Source: Galeopsis tetrahit (lineage: Eukaryota; Streptophyta; Magnoliopsida; Lamiales; Lamiaceae). From it: DNA of 64,000 nt. This document shows, piece by piece, positions 11,082 to 22,524 of the stretch. The translations under genes and the position numbers were made by a program. Each line of letters begins with the position of its first letter. The first letter of the stretch is position 1. The notes below the pieces were generated by a model, which had not been told where the DNA came from, did no database searches, and worked only from the letters and a program-made list of their open reading frames with translations. The stretch is taken from NCBI GenBank assembly GCA_963675135.1, contig OY776125.1, positions 63,749,441 to 63,813,440 on the forward strand, given 5' to 3'.

Positions 11082-12021
11082 TAGGGGTGTGCATCGGTCG
11101 GTTCGGTCACCGAACCGAACCGAACCGAATTAGGATAACCGAACCAAAACCGAAATTCCATTGTAATAAACCGAAACCGAACCGAACCTGTTCAAAACCG
11201 AAAATAACCGAACTTATTCGGTTCGGTTTCGGTTAAAACCGAAAAACCGAAGTAATGACCGAATTTCTGCAAATTAAAATACAATTACACAAGTTAAGAA
11301 ACAGATTTGCTGTCAAATTCTTATAAAACAGATTTGTGTAATTTTTTTGAAACAGATTCTTAATTTTTTTTTACTGTCATGAGAATCTTCAACTCAGATT
11401 TGTGTTTATTTTTTTTGAAGAAACATATTCTTATGGCTTGAAACAGATTCCCGAAAAAAAAAATTGAAACTCACCGTGACTAAGAGTGAGAGTCGTGACT
11501 TGTGGTCGTTGGTGGCGGTCGCCGATCGCAGGCGCGAGTGAGAGTCGTGACTCGTGGCCGTTGGTGGCGGTCGCCGATCGTAGGCGCCGTGGCGGTCGCC
11601 GATCGTAGGCGCCGTGGCGGTCGCCGATCGTAGGCGCCGTGGCGTCGCAGTCTCTATCTTCTCACGATGGTGAGGAGGGCGGCCGGTAGTGGAGAGTGGA
11701 GAGGAGACTAGGGAAGCCGGAGTTGGGCATGGGCCGATTGGTATTGGGGAGGGGAAGCGGCGGTTTTGGGGAATGGGGAGGAAAAATCAAGGGTGGTAAT
11801 GAATTAGGGTTTTCATATTTTAGGGTTGGTTTATATATGGGCCCTAATTCGGTCGGTTTCGGTTAACCGATTTTATTTCGGTTATAACCGAAACCGAAAA
11901 CCGGTATTCTTAAAAAACGAAACCGAAAACCGAACCGAATTATCTGGTAACCGAACCGAATTTTTATTTCGGTTCGGTTCGGTTCGGTTTTCGGTTAATA
12001 ACCGAATAGTGCTCACCCCTA
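11082..12021. mobile_element. Non-autonomous hAT element 1, inserted in element B protease
   Basis: 940 bp flanked by the perfect 8-bp target duplication CCTGTATC (11074-11081 and 12022-12029). The termini are TAGGGGTGTGCA and, inverted, TAGGGGTGAGCA. Many CCGAACCGAA subterminal repeats lie at both ends. The interior is GC-rich with tandem repeats. No transposase is present; short ORFs at the ends only translate the repeats. The 8-bp duplication and short TIR are typical of hAT elements. The insertion splits the DTG active-site codons of B's protease. Confidence 0.93.
11566..11640. repeat. Three exact 25-bp tandem repeats in hAT element 1
   Basis: Three identical units starting GGCGGTCGCC at 11566, 11591 and 11616, with an imperfect relative at about 11514. 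The block is strongly GC-rich with many CpG sites, unlike the AT-rich surroundings. Confidence 0.92.
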
Positions 12022-12890
12022 CCTGTATCTACTACCCAAGAAAAAGCAGAACAAGCTGCAAAACATGTTTCAACAACTAAAGCGAGAGACGTACCAGAGT
12101 TGTCCTTTTTCAGAAGGGGACAATCAGACTTCTAATGTCCTGTCTTGTTGCACTTGAAACATTTGCCCTTCGGTTTTTTAACGCCACCAGAAGGCGCCAG
12201 TTTCTTGCTCCCACTGCTTTCACCACCACCCTTTTTCTTTAAAGGCTTTTTCTTCTTCTTTCCATTAGACGAAGAAGGTCCAGCCTGGACAGTAACATTG
12301 GCTTGTGGTCGTTTACCCATGAGACCCTCCACCGCGACCAATTCCGTAAGAAGCTCGGTTAAAGTATAATCCTTCTTACTCACGATCGCGTTTACACGGA
12401 AGTTCTCAAAATACTTTATGAGTGAGTGTAGGATCATATCGATCTTGGTGTCATTATCGATTAACCCTCCGAGGACCTCAATCTCATTCAGATATTCAAT
12501 CATCTTGAGACCGTGGTCCCTCACGGACGCTCCCTCTGGCATAGAGGTTGACATGATCTTCCTCATAGCCTCAAAGCGGGCAACCATATCTTTCTCACCA
12601 AAAAGCTCTTTGAGGCTCAACATCATAGCTGCGGCACTAGGCATAGTTTGATGCTGCTGTTGTAAAATATTTGACATCGAGGCCAAAATGTAACAACGAG
12701 CCATCTCATCAGCCTTGTGCCACTTCTTATGAGCCTCCTTTTGCTCTTCAATAGATTCGGGTCCCAAATGGGCAGGAGCAGGTGTGTCGAGCACAAACTT
12801 GTACTCATCTGCAACAAGGACAATGTCCAGATTTCTTTTCCAATCCAAGTAATTTTGACCAATAAGCTTATTTTGATTTAAGATAACCAT
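12022..12890 (-). pseudogene. gag: Element B gag and start of protease
   Basis: The likely start is the ATG at 12890 (MVILNQNKLIGQNYLDW); the open frame continues upstream to 13025, but that part does not look like Gag. The Gag core is about 250 residues (LDWKRNLDIVL, MRKIMSTSMPEG, YLNEIEVLGG), followed by a lysine-rich stretch and the CCHC knuckle CFKCNKTGH. The knuckle is cut by TAG at 12129-12131, where Trp is expected before KSDCP. The frame then runs to the protease WVVDTG, where hAT element 1 is inserted. Confidence 0.88.
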
Positions 12891-14177
12891 AAGTGGGTTG
12901 AATGTCACTATAATGTATCTGAAATAAATAAAATGCAAGCAATAAATCACATAAGTTTGAAGCATAAAACATTGGAAACCTTCAAAACCAACATTCAACA
13001 CAACCTCCAACAGCCCAACAAACACATATGCAAGCCACGTTAGGGTGGTCGTTTACACATGTATTCATCGACCAGACATTCAGTCTTTAATTTCAATATC
13101 TCGTCAACTTATCCTTATGACGAATGAAATTAACAGTCGAACTTCAACTGGTCATGTGAACTAGAACAGTGACCCCGTTGGGGGGTTATATTCAAATTCA
13201 CATCTAAATGATGACCACAATTTAACAATAGTTATCTTGAATTATTCTTTAATGATGAAATCATGGATGACACATCCATTAGGGAATATCACACACTTCA
13301 TCTAAAGATTAAAACAGTTTTATTAGAAATCTTAACTAGTAAGCTCGTGGATGTTGCACCCGTTAGGGGGAGACTCCCAAGGTCCCACGAGCAACATACA
13401 CCTTACTTAAAGACCAATTGTGGAGGCCTATAAATTAATTAAAATTCATTTATCTCACTTAGTCATTTTAACATGAAGATTATTCATTGGCATAACAAAT
13501 TAACTAGATAATACAAGCATGCCAATCATAACAAGATGCGATAAACAGAGGCAAATTTAAATAAATTCGCATCTATCGCAACCCCTTGAAAATCTATCAA
13601 AAACAGCCTATTATAAGCTATTACAATGATAAAAATAGTGGCGCGGACGGATGCCTCGCATCGGCCTCTCACGCAATGCAAAAACCTCGAATTCTCGTCC
13701 ACCGACAAAAACTGGCAGAAAACTTCATCAAGGATTTTGAAATAGGCCTCGCCACTCGTTTTCACGGATTATATCTCGTCGAGACGTTTCCGAAAAGGTA
13801 TTACGGGCTGAAAACGGATACCCGAGTCAAAAGTTATGGCCAAAACAGTTTAACACCGTAAAAAAAACAACTTTCACCGTCCAAGGCCATAACCCGAATA
13901 CTCAAATCACCGTTTCCAGATACTCTATCGACACCACCTGTTCTCGTAATCAAAATTACAATGAAAACAAGAAAAGAAACCCTACTACAGTGATCTATGA
14001 AAAGTCATACACTACCCACACTTATTATATGGTGGGAAAAACGATTACATCACACTAGGGTTGCGATAGAAGAAAAACCATAAACCAAGAAACCAACAGA
14101 AACGCATTCATACATGGAAAAAAAATTGAATCATTCAATCATACGTTTCAGGCAGAGCCAACAATCCACGAATCCAG
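12891..14177 (-). other. Element B untranslated leader
   Basis: About 1.3 kb between primer-binding site and gag with no convincing coding sequence. On the minus strand a TTTATTTATTTCAG run just before the gag start (about 12919-12932) looks like a 3' splice site, so part of the leader could be an intron; no matching donor was identified. The short open frame at 13586-13861 has no recognisable similarity. Confidence 0.5.
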
Positions 14178-14189
14178 GCTCTGATACCA
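14178..14189 (-). other. Element B primer-binding site
   Basis: On the minus strand TGGTATCAGAGC, next to the LTR end. Same tRNA primer class as the other elements. Confidence 0.9.
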
Positions 14190-14191
14190 AT

Positions 14192-15413
14192 TGCTGGAAC
14201 ACGCCGGCGAAGGCGATCCATCACCGGGATCGTTGTTGGATGCCAAACGTATAAATAACGAATTAAAACCTAAACATGCGTCTAAAGCAGAATTTAGATT
14301 CGTTACCCTTGAAGATCGAGACGTTGATTCCAATCTCCCAACCTCGCTCGAACACCAGGTGGACGACTCGCTATCAAACGTGGAGAAGGTGCCTTAGTTT
14401 CGTCTCCTTGAAACCTTAGCCGTTTTTCTCAATTTCGTGTGTGCTAGGGTTTTCAAGACTAACTTAAAGCTCCTTTATATAACCTCCAAAGGCTTCATGG
14501 GCCAGACTAGGGATCCATTATAAGGCGTAGGGTTTGGGCTTCTTTCAGGCCCAAATACTCTTATGTTCAGCTCAAAACATATAATTTGGCCCGAGAACAT
14601 TAATTCATCCCACTAGAGAATTAATGTTGCACTCCTGTCCAATCCGGAACCGAACAGGGCTTCTATTAGACTTTATAATTTCCCGTGTTTAAGATATCGC
14701 ACGTCCATTAATTATTAAAGCTTCTGACTTCTTTAAATAATTAATTTCTATAATTCCTTGAGTAGTACCACTCAACCTTGTTGTCGTACGGATTGAATCC
14801 ACCTGCAAGGTTTAATACGACAATCCTTTATGAGTTTCCTCGAGGGGACATCATCAGCCTGGATGTACAGGACACGGTGCCCTAATGCCAATAAGTAGAC
14901 ATCATGCGAGCGATGCCACTACCCAAAATACGGAGCGTGAAGAATCTACCAAGATTCTCACCTATGGTACATCAAAGTACTGAACAAGCAACCCACACAT
15001 CTAAATATCACACTTAGGGTTAAGAATCATAAAAGTCACCAAGACCTCTAGTTCTTCATAACAGTCAGAACAGAAGAACACGTCTTATCTGTGATCCATT
15101 CAATACAGCACAGCGCACTAGTATAAACTAATGGCCAAGACAAACCACTAACAAGTTTACACTACAACTTAAACCAATAGTTTTGTCCAGAACTATCTCA
15201 GTTGTGAATACTGTTTATATCTTACAAGGAACTGACAATGTGATCTTCTGTGTGACTACAAACCCACCACATCGTCTACAATGCAAGATAAGCAGACATA
15301 CAAGTAATCACAAAGAATGTAATAATGTGAAAAATCATTTATTTCAGATAAAAGGAAATCGAATATACGTCACAAAAGCCCACTAAAAGTTTACTTTACA
15401 ATACACACCAACA
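14192..15413 (-). repeat. Element B 5' LTR (complete)
   Basis: 1222 bp. On the minus strand it begins TGTTGGTGTGTATTG and ends GTTCCAGCA. It is the reference for the truncated copy at 7341-8019 and shows where A inserted (near 14713). A small open frame at 15183-15386 recurs at 7810-7992 only because the LTRs are duplicates. Confidence 0.93.
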
Positions 15414-17031
15414 AAGGGACCGAAACTCTTCTGAAAGAAGGGATGAGGTTTCTAATGAAAACAAAAGAGGTAGGAGCTCAGGAGATAGAAAGGATAGACC
15501 TTCTTCGGATAGACGAGATAGGAAACAGGATCACTCTTCTATCAAAAAGTCTAGTAATAATCCTTTGTGTTACAATTGTGATAAGCCAGGTCACTACATT
15601 TATGAGTGTCCTGACATAAGCTCAGAGGATCGAGAAGAAAGAAAAGTCAGACGCGATCGTAAATATGCCAAGGGTAACAAGGCAATGTTGGCACATGATG
15701 ACTCTGAATCGGAATTAGACGAGTTGCCTTCGTCTTCTTCTGATTACCCTTCAAGCAATGAAAATGAAACTTTTATTGTAGACGATGGACTTGCAATAAT
15801 GGCCAAGATCGAACTCGAGGTATCTTCTGCCACTTCCTTTCGTACTTGTGACAGTTCTGACTTTGATGAAAATGACACTGTTGATAGTGGAGTAGAGAGT
15901 AATCTTCATCATTCCAATGGAGTGACTGAAGAAGACCTCATACTTGCTAATAAAGTATTCATGGAAGTCAGTGATGAGAACATAGCTTTAAAGCAAGAAA
16001 TTATTAGTCTTCGAGAAGCTTGACCTAAAGTCGATCCTAATCTAGCCACTTTGAATGAACGCTTATCAGTAGAGTTTTCTCAACTGAAAGATAAGTATGC
16101 ATTCATTGATAAGCTATATCAGGATATGATTAAGACTCAAGCTATTTAGACAAATGAATTTAATGCTCTAAAGAACAAGTGTAAAAAGATTGAAGAGCGC
16201 AATAAGTTCTTAGAGACTAGGGTATTGAATCTAGACCTTAAACTAACTGACATGGTTAATTCTTCAAGAATTAATCAACAATTGTCAGATAGGTATAGGG
16301 CTCCAGATGACAAGACAGGGTTGGGTGCTGATATGCCTAACTCGTCTACTCAAGTCATTGAGAACCCTACTTATGCTAGTTCTTTACCATTTGATAAAGG
16401 TAAAAGACCAATGGAATACGATAATGGAACAAGATCCAAAGGTAATGTACAGGAACAGACTAGAGTTAATACTCCGGCTACCAAGTATGGTAAAAGGAAT
16501 GTTAACAATAGACCTGTTCATTATAGATCAAGTCAACAAAGGTTCACTAATCTGCCCAGACCAAATCAGGTTAGGTACATGCAGAGGTATCCTCAGCAGA
16601 CTAGACCTAGACAAGTACAGACTGGTTGGAACAAGCCTAGACCTCCTTTCATAAGGCAGTCTCAGCTTTATTCAACTAGACCTAGGAACTTTGTCCTAAA
16701 TTATCATACTCAACTTGTCTTATATCCTTCTCCTTTATCATATGACATTATGAGTGAGGAGAGACCTAAACGAGTCTATAAATCGTATGGTTCAAATGCT
16801 TATAAACCTTATTAGAACTATCAAAGGCCACCTATGCCTACTCAAGTCGGGGTTAAAACCAAAGGGTACCTCAGACGAGTAGACAGAAGGTCTGCTGATA
16901 GATCAGACAAGGATAATAAAGTATTGTTTTGTAATAAGCATGGTAGGAAATTGAAGAGGTCTCATATGTTCAAAACTCCTATGTACATTTGGATTCCTCT
17001 TAATGCTACTAACCCCCCAGGACCCCAATGA
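15414..17031 (+). pseudogene. gag: Element C gag, 3' two-thirds
   Basis: Aligns with D gag from the repeated Arg/Asp/Ser stretch onward. The CCHC knuckle CYNCDKPGHYIYEC is at about 15569-15610. Then come an acidic Ser-rich region, coiled coil and basic tail (FIRQSQLYSTRPR), ending GPQ with TGA at 17029-17031. Premature stops are TGA at 16021-16023, TAG at 16147-16149 and TAG at 16813-16815. The stop at 16147 is shared with D (21608). The N-terminal third was separated by the insertion of B and is outside the window. Confidence 0.9.
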
Positions 17032-17070
17032 TCAAAAGGGTACCTAAATTATTAAAATCACCAATTGCAG

Positions 17071-18199
17071 GGTCGACTCGATTTGTACAAGAAAGGTGGT
17101 TCCGTGGGTGAGACTTGGTATATAGACAGTGGTTGTTCGCACCACATGACTGGTAGGGGTGTGCAAAGTATGGTTCAGACCGACCAAACCGACCGAACCA
17201 AACCAGACCGTTAAATATGGTTCGGTTTTTGGTTTACGGTTTTTAAAATTGATTTTTCTTTAGTATAGTTTGATTTACGGTTTTCACTAATGAAAAACCG
17301 AACCAAACCGAACTTATTTTATATATATATAATATATATATATTATATAATATTATATAAAAAAATATATTATATATAATATTATCTAAATAAATATTAT
17401 ATATATTATATAGATTTATAATCTCTAAACTAGTAAATCCAAGACATTTTTAAGCCGACAAGCCCAATTGCTTAAAGCCAGAAACCCTACCCATTCTCTT
17501 CTATTTAGTATTTAGCCTCTCAGTCTCCCTCAATATGAAATTTTGAAGAAGACAAAAGTTTGTTTCTTTTGGTGGTTATTTAGTTAGTATTTTTTAACAA
17601 TTAGTTTGTGAATGTAGTAATAGTATTTCGTCTATTTGAATTATATTTTGAACTATTGGGATTTCATTTTGTCTATTATATTGAGATTGTGTTTTACTTT
17701 GTTATTAATTATTGTGTATAGGGAAAAAAATGAGCAAAACTACGGTTCGATCAAACCGACCAAACCGCCCGAAATATTATGGTTTCAAACCGAATGGTTT
17801 TTATAAATATGGTTTGGTTTACGGTTTTGAAAAAAAGTACGGCTTATAGTTTAGTTTACGATTTACGGGCGGTTTGGTTAACCAAACCGAACCATGCACA
17901 CCCCTAATGACTGGTACCAAGGCTCTACTCTCGAACTATCATGAACAGGAAGGACCCAAAGTAATTTTTGGTGATAGCTCCATGGCCACTACTAAAGGCT
18001 TTGGATATATTCGAAATGGTGATGTAGAGATACAAGACGTCTCTTATGTTGAAGGTTTGAAATATAACTTGCTCTCTGTTTCACAATTCTGTGACAGGGG
18101 ATACAAAGTTCAATTTAAAAGAAGAAAATGTGAAATCATTGATAAAAGAACACATACCACTCTACTTGTCGGTTTCAGACAAGGCATCGTATACATTGT
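17071..18199 (+). pseudogene. pol: Element C pol, first part (protease/GAG-pre-integrase), split by hAT element 2
   Basis: Starts after a TTGCAG motif (17065-17070) with GRLDLYKKGG and reads YIDSGCSHHMTG. hAT element 2 is inserted at that point. It resumes at 17907 with MTGTKALLSNYHEQEGPKVIFGDS. The reading continues to 18199, where D is inserted within the codons after GIVYIV. The next piece resumes at 31940. It is in the same frame as C gag, separated by TGA and TAA. Confidence 0.9.
17154..17906. mobile_element. Non-autonomous hAT element 2, inserted in element C protease
   Basis: 753 bp flanked by the perfect 8-bp duplication ATGACTGG (17146-17153 and 17907-17914). The termini are perfect 12-bp inverted repeats, TAGGGGTGTGCA. 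AACCGAAC/AACCAAAC repeats lie near both ends. The interior is very AT-rich (TATATA runs near 17320-17420) and unrelated to the GC-rich core of hAT element 1. No transposase is encoded. Confidence 0.94.
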
Positions 18200-18325
18200 T
18201 GTTGGGATATGAATCCTTGAAACAATGTTCTAGATGATGATTGTATGTTTTGATGGCCAAAAGCAACTTAAAGTTAGTAATATATGTGGTTCTAAGTCAT
18301 CTTAATTAAGTCATCTGAAATAAGT

Positions 18326-18557
18326 TTACTGATCTTATTAAGAAATACTGAAAGAAATATTACTGATCTTAATGATAACTGGAAGTAAGATTACTGATCT
18401 TAGTGTGGAAACTGAGAATGAGATTACTGATCTTATATGAGATATTTGAATCTGAGTTACTGATCTTGTATACTTACTGATCTTATATGCTTACTGATCC
18501 TATATGTAAGTTACTGATCTTAGGTGTTTACTGATCTTATTAAATTTACTGATCTGA
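18326..18557 (+). promoter_or_regulatory. Cluster of ten TTACTGATCTTA motifs in the U3 of element D
   Basis: Motif starts are 18326, 18360, 18391, 18424, 18457, 18474, 18491, 18511, 18528 and 18546. The first five are 31-34 bp apart and the last five 17-20 bp apart, about half. The 3' LTR carries the same cluster (30491-30722). The position upstream of the TATA box suggests a retrotransposon enhancer; the binding factor is unknown. Confidence 0.7.
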
Positions 18558-19112
18558 TATATGAACTGTTTAGGAACTAAGCTGATGTTTTGTATTGTAT
18601 AGACAGCTTATAGAATAGGACTTAAATGTACTCATCTGTATATAGTTCAGTTGATGTATAGATAGGTTTTATATATGTAAAGTTGTATTCTATTTGTATT
18701 CAGCATTGTAAAAGTTCAGAACAGTAGATTAGAACTAGATTAGAAGAAGATCAGAAGACTAATGAAGACTCAGAAGACTACTTCAGAATAAGAAGACTTC
18801 AAGAAGAGTTGAAGATAAGTTTAGAAGAAATCTGGAGAAGTTTTGAACAGTTTTAAGTTACTGTGCTGACTGGCTCAGCAGAGTAAAAATCCGAAGAGTA
18901 AAAATCAGAACAGTAAGTTACTGTGCTGATTTGGTGAAGTTGAAGGATAAGTTTGGAAAACTTATTAAAGAGTAACTGAAGATATATTGAAGATATGCTG
19001 ACTTGGAATAAGAAGGAAGTTACAAAGTCGGTTACAAGAAGAAGTTACAACAAAAACAGTTTTATAGTTAGTTGAGAGTTAGTTCACAAACTGCTAACTG
19101 TCATACTAAGTT

Positions 19113-19122
19113 CTATAAATAC
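19113..19122 (+). promoter_or_regulatory. Element D LTR TATA box
   Basis: CTATAAATAC, the same sequence found in the LTRs of A, E and F. The 3' LTR copy is at 31278-31287. Confidence 0.7.
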
Positions 19123-19771
19123 TGTGTGATCTCCTACTGCTGAAGACTACTGCTACTACTAAACAATTACTGATCTTAGAAGAATTCAAGAGCAAGTCTA
19201 CAAGCAAGAACTCACAGAGTTAAGGAAATCAAAGCAAGGAGAAGCCACAGATTTAAAGAGAAGAATCAAAGGCTAATCAAGAGAAGTTTTACTTTTCATT
19301 TTAAGTTTGTGTTGTTGTAAACAAGTGTGCTAGTTACTTGTAGAATTACTAGTAGATCGAAGATACACTTGGAAGTGTAATCGATAAGATCACAGTCTTA
19401 ATCTTGGGACTTTAAGCCACAAGAAACTCAAGGAAGAGTAATAAAACATCACAACTGGGATTGTGAGAGTGGATGTAGACTTATTGGTCGAACCACTATA
19501 AAATTCTGTGTTCTTTACTTTTCTGTTTGATATTCGTTTCAGAATTTTTTAAACAAGAACAGTAGAATTGTCTAAGTAAAGATCTAAATAAAAGTTGAGT
19601 ATAAAACTGAAACTGGAAGTACTGATCTGACTCAGTAAGAACAGTACTATTCAGAACACTATTCCGCATTATAAACTCTGATATTTTGAAAGATTTTTGA
19701 AAGTCTATTCACCCCTCCCCTCTAGACTTTCTTAGCTTACTCAATCTTAACTCAACTTTGGGACCAACAAG

Positions 19772-19783
19772 TGGTATCAGAGC
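19772..19783 (+). other. Element D primer-binding site
   Basis: TGGTATCAGAGC, two bases after the LTR end. A leader of about 147 bases follows before the gag ATG. Confidence 0.94.
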
Positions 19784-19930
19784 AGTAGTTCTTTGGACTG
19801 CTGTTTCTTGATAACCTTGCAGATCTTGAGGGAAAACTTACTGATCTTGCTACTATTTCTTGATATCTGTCACTATCTGAATACTTGAAATTTATCTGCT
19901 ATACTACTGATCATATTTGTCTAATCAAAC

Positions 19931-22486
19931 ATGGATGACACTAATGTGAACAAACTGCCTAAGTTCAAGATTGCAGATTATGACTACTGGAAGCTTAGGA
20001 TGGAGGCCATCTTTAGCTCAACCCATGATCTAATGGTGTCTGTGGTGACTGAAGGACCAATTGTCACCATGGTGGAAAACACTGCTGTTCTGGATCCTTC
20101 TCAACCAGTTGGAGCACTGGTCCCTAAACCAAGGTCAGAACTGACTTCTGAAGAAATGAGACAAAACAATTTGGATAGTCTTGCTAAGAATTATATTTTA
20201 CACACCTTGCCAAATGAGTATCTTGGTAAAGTGTTAAAATGTAAGACTGCAAAGCAAATGTGGGACAAATTGGCTATTCTTTGTGAAGGTACTACACTGA
20301 TCAAAGAAAGCAAATTATCCACAGCTGTCCAAAGGTTTGAAACATTTAAGATGAAGCCAGGAGAATCAATTGATGAATTGGATACTCGATTTACCAAAAT
20401 TATGAATGATCTTGATGTGTTAGGAAAGACTTATACTGACAGAGAAGTTGACTTGAGAATCTTGAAAGCTTTGGATGAAAGGTGGAAAATGGTCAAGATG
20501 ATCATCAAAACCACACAAGACATTGATTCTTGGCCAGCAGAAACTATGTTCCAAACACTCAAGGCACGTGAGTTTGAGTTAGATGAAGAAGATCATATTA
20601 CTGTGATTCATAAGGATAAGGATGCCTCTAAGGACATAGCTTTTAAAGCCTCTACCTCTAAGGGGCCTAGAACATCTAAGTCTAAGGCCTCAAGCATAAA
20701 AGATGAACTAGATAGTTCTGATCTTAGTCTGAAAGATCAGATGAGCCTTATGATCAAAAGATTTGATAAACTTAATAAGAGGTATGGTAGATACAAGAGA
20801 TTCTATAAGGAAACTAAGGGTTCTAGTAACAGGGACTCTTCTGTGAACAGAAGGGATCAAAACTCTTCTGAAAGAAGGGATGAGATCTCTAATGAGAACA
20901 GGAGAGATAGGAACTCATCTGATAAGAGGGATAGAAAGTATTCTGATAAGAAAGACAGGAACTCAATTGACAAGCATGACAGGAACCGAAAACATTCTCC
21001 TCCTAAAAGAACTTCTAACAATCCTGTTTGCTATAATTGTGATAAGCCAGGTCATTATGCTTATGAATGTCCTGATCTGAGTTCTGAAGATCGAGAAGAC
21101 AGGAAAGCCAGAAGAGATCGAAAATATGCCAAGGGTAAGAAGACAATGATGGCTTACAATGATTCTGATTCGGAATCAGAAGAGTTGCCATCGTCTTCAT
21201 CTGACTACCCCTCTAGCAATGAAGATGAAGCCTTCATAGCAGATGATGGACTGGTAATGATGGCCAAGATAAATGATGAGGTATCATCTGCTAACTCTTT
21301 TCAATCTTGTAACAATTCTGACACTGATGAAAGTGATGCTGCTGATAGCAGTGTAGAAAGTAGTCTTCATCATTCCCAAGGAGTGACTGAAGAAGACCTT
21401 CTACAAGCTAACAAAGCATTCATTGAAATTAGTGATGAGAATATACCTTTAAAGCAAGAAATCATTAATCTGAAAGAAGCTCAGTCAAAAGTAGATCCTA
21501 ATATAGCTGTCATGAATGCAAGGCTATCAGAAGAGTTGTCACAACTCCAAGAAAAGTATGCATCCATTGACAAACTATATCAGGGCATGCTCAAAACTCA
21601 AGCCAAATAGACTAATGAATTCAATGATTTAAAGATTAAGTGTGAAAAACTTGAAGAGCGCAATAGATTCTTAGAATCTGAAGTAATGAGCCTAGATCGA
21701 AAGCTATCCAGGATGATTAACTCTACTAAGATTAATCAAACTATCTCAGACAGATATAGAGCTCCAAATGATAAAAGTGGGATAGGTACTGATCTGCCTA
21801 GTTCCTCTACTTCAGAATTTAAGAACACTAATGGAGCTAGTTCAAGCTCTTTGCAACTAGATAAAGGAAAAGAACCTATGACCTATGATGATGATCCAAA
21901 ACTCAAAGAACAGTCTAAATACATCCCTCCTACTACCAAGGTTGGTAAAATGAAGAATGTATTAAGACCAGTACAGTCAAGACCATACCAGAAGAGTTAT
22001 ACTCCTCTGACCAGATCAGATCAGTCCTGGAATCAGAAGAGACAAACTCAGAACAGTAGGTCAAGACAAGCACAGGCAAGTTGGGAACAGCCTAGACCTC
22101 CTTTTACAAGGCAGTCTCAGCTGTATTCAACTAAACCTAGGAGATTTGTGCCTCATTATCATAACAAACCTGTTCTTTATCCTCCTCCTTTATCTTATAA
22201 TATCATTGGTGAGGAAAGACCAAAACGCATCTATAAGCCGTATGGTCCACATGCTTTTAGACCATATTCAAACTATTACAGACATACTGATCTTACTGAA
22301 AAAGGGATAGAACCAAGGAAAGGCTATCTCAGAAAAATAGATCCTAAGTCCGCTGATAATTCTGATCTGGTTAATAAAGTACTGTTCTGTGATAAATTTG
22401 GAAGGAAACTGAAGAGGTCCCAATTATTCAAATCCTCAATGTTCATTTGGGTACCTCTCACTACTAACCCCCAAGGACCCCAATAA
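19931..22486 (+). pseudogene. gag: Element D gag, one internal TAG
   Basis: Starts MDDTNVNKLPKFK. The Gag core contains YDYWKLRM and TAKQMWDKLAILCEGT. An Arg/Asp/Ser tandem-repeat stretch (about residues 300-355) comes before the knuckle CYNCDKPGHYAYEC (residues 367-380). Then come an acidic Ser-rich segment, coiled coil and basic tail to the TAA after GPQ. A TAG at 21608-21610 splits it into 559 and about 290 codons in one frame. The same TAG is present in C, so it predates both insertions; readthrough or mobilisation in trans are possible. Confidence 0.9.
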
Positions 22487-22524
22487 ACTAGGGTACCTAA
22501 ATTATTAAGATCACTACTTTGTAG

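Larger units (their letters stand above)
7341..15413 (-). mobile_element. Element B: non-Sirevirus Copia retrotransposon, nested in C and split by A
   Basis: A minus-strand Copia element with a complete 5' LTR (14192-15413), primer-binding site, long leader, one gag-pol frame, polypurine tract and the inner part of the 3' LTR (7341-8019). The rest of the 3' LTR lies beyond element A, outside the window. B sits in the gag of element C: the sequence after 15413 resumes C gag and aligns with D near 20857. The protein sequence differs clearly from the Sirevirus-like elements, with a short gag, protease motif VVDTGATDH and RT motif YVDDILLIG. A Tork-like lineage is possible but not resolved by eye. 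Confidence 0.92.
18200..19769 (+). repeat. Element D 5' LTR
   Basis: 1570 bp, TGTTGGGATATG ... GGACCAACA. It contains a cluster of ten TTACTGATCTTA motifs (18326-18557), repeated CAGAAGAC motifs, a TATA box at 19113, and the shared C-rich block CACCCCTCCCCTCTAGAC near 19710. Confidence 0.96.

Noticed and set aside
11027..12080. Short ORFs at both ends of hAT element 1
   Set aside because: They only translate the CCGAACCGAA subterminal repeats; no transposase motif is present.
13586..13861. 91-codon ORF in the B leader
   Set aside because: No recognisable similarity, opposite strand to the element's genes, and no sign of translation.
19772..19783. tRNA-like TGGTATCAGAGC sites as tRNA genes
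   Set aside because: They lie exactly two bases inside LTR ends, so they are primer-binding sites; no cloverleaf surrounds them.
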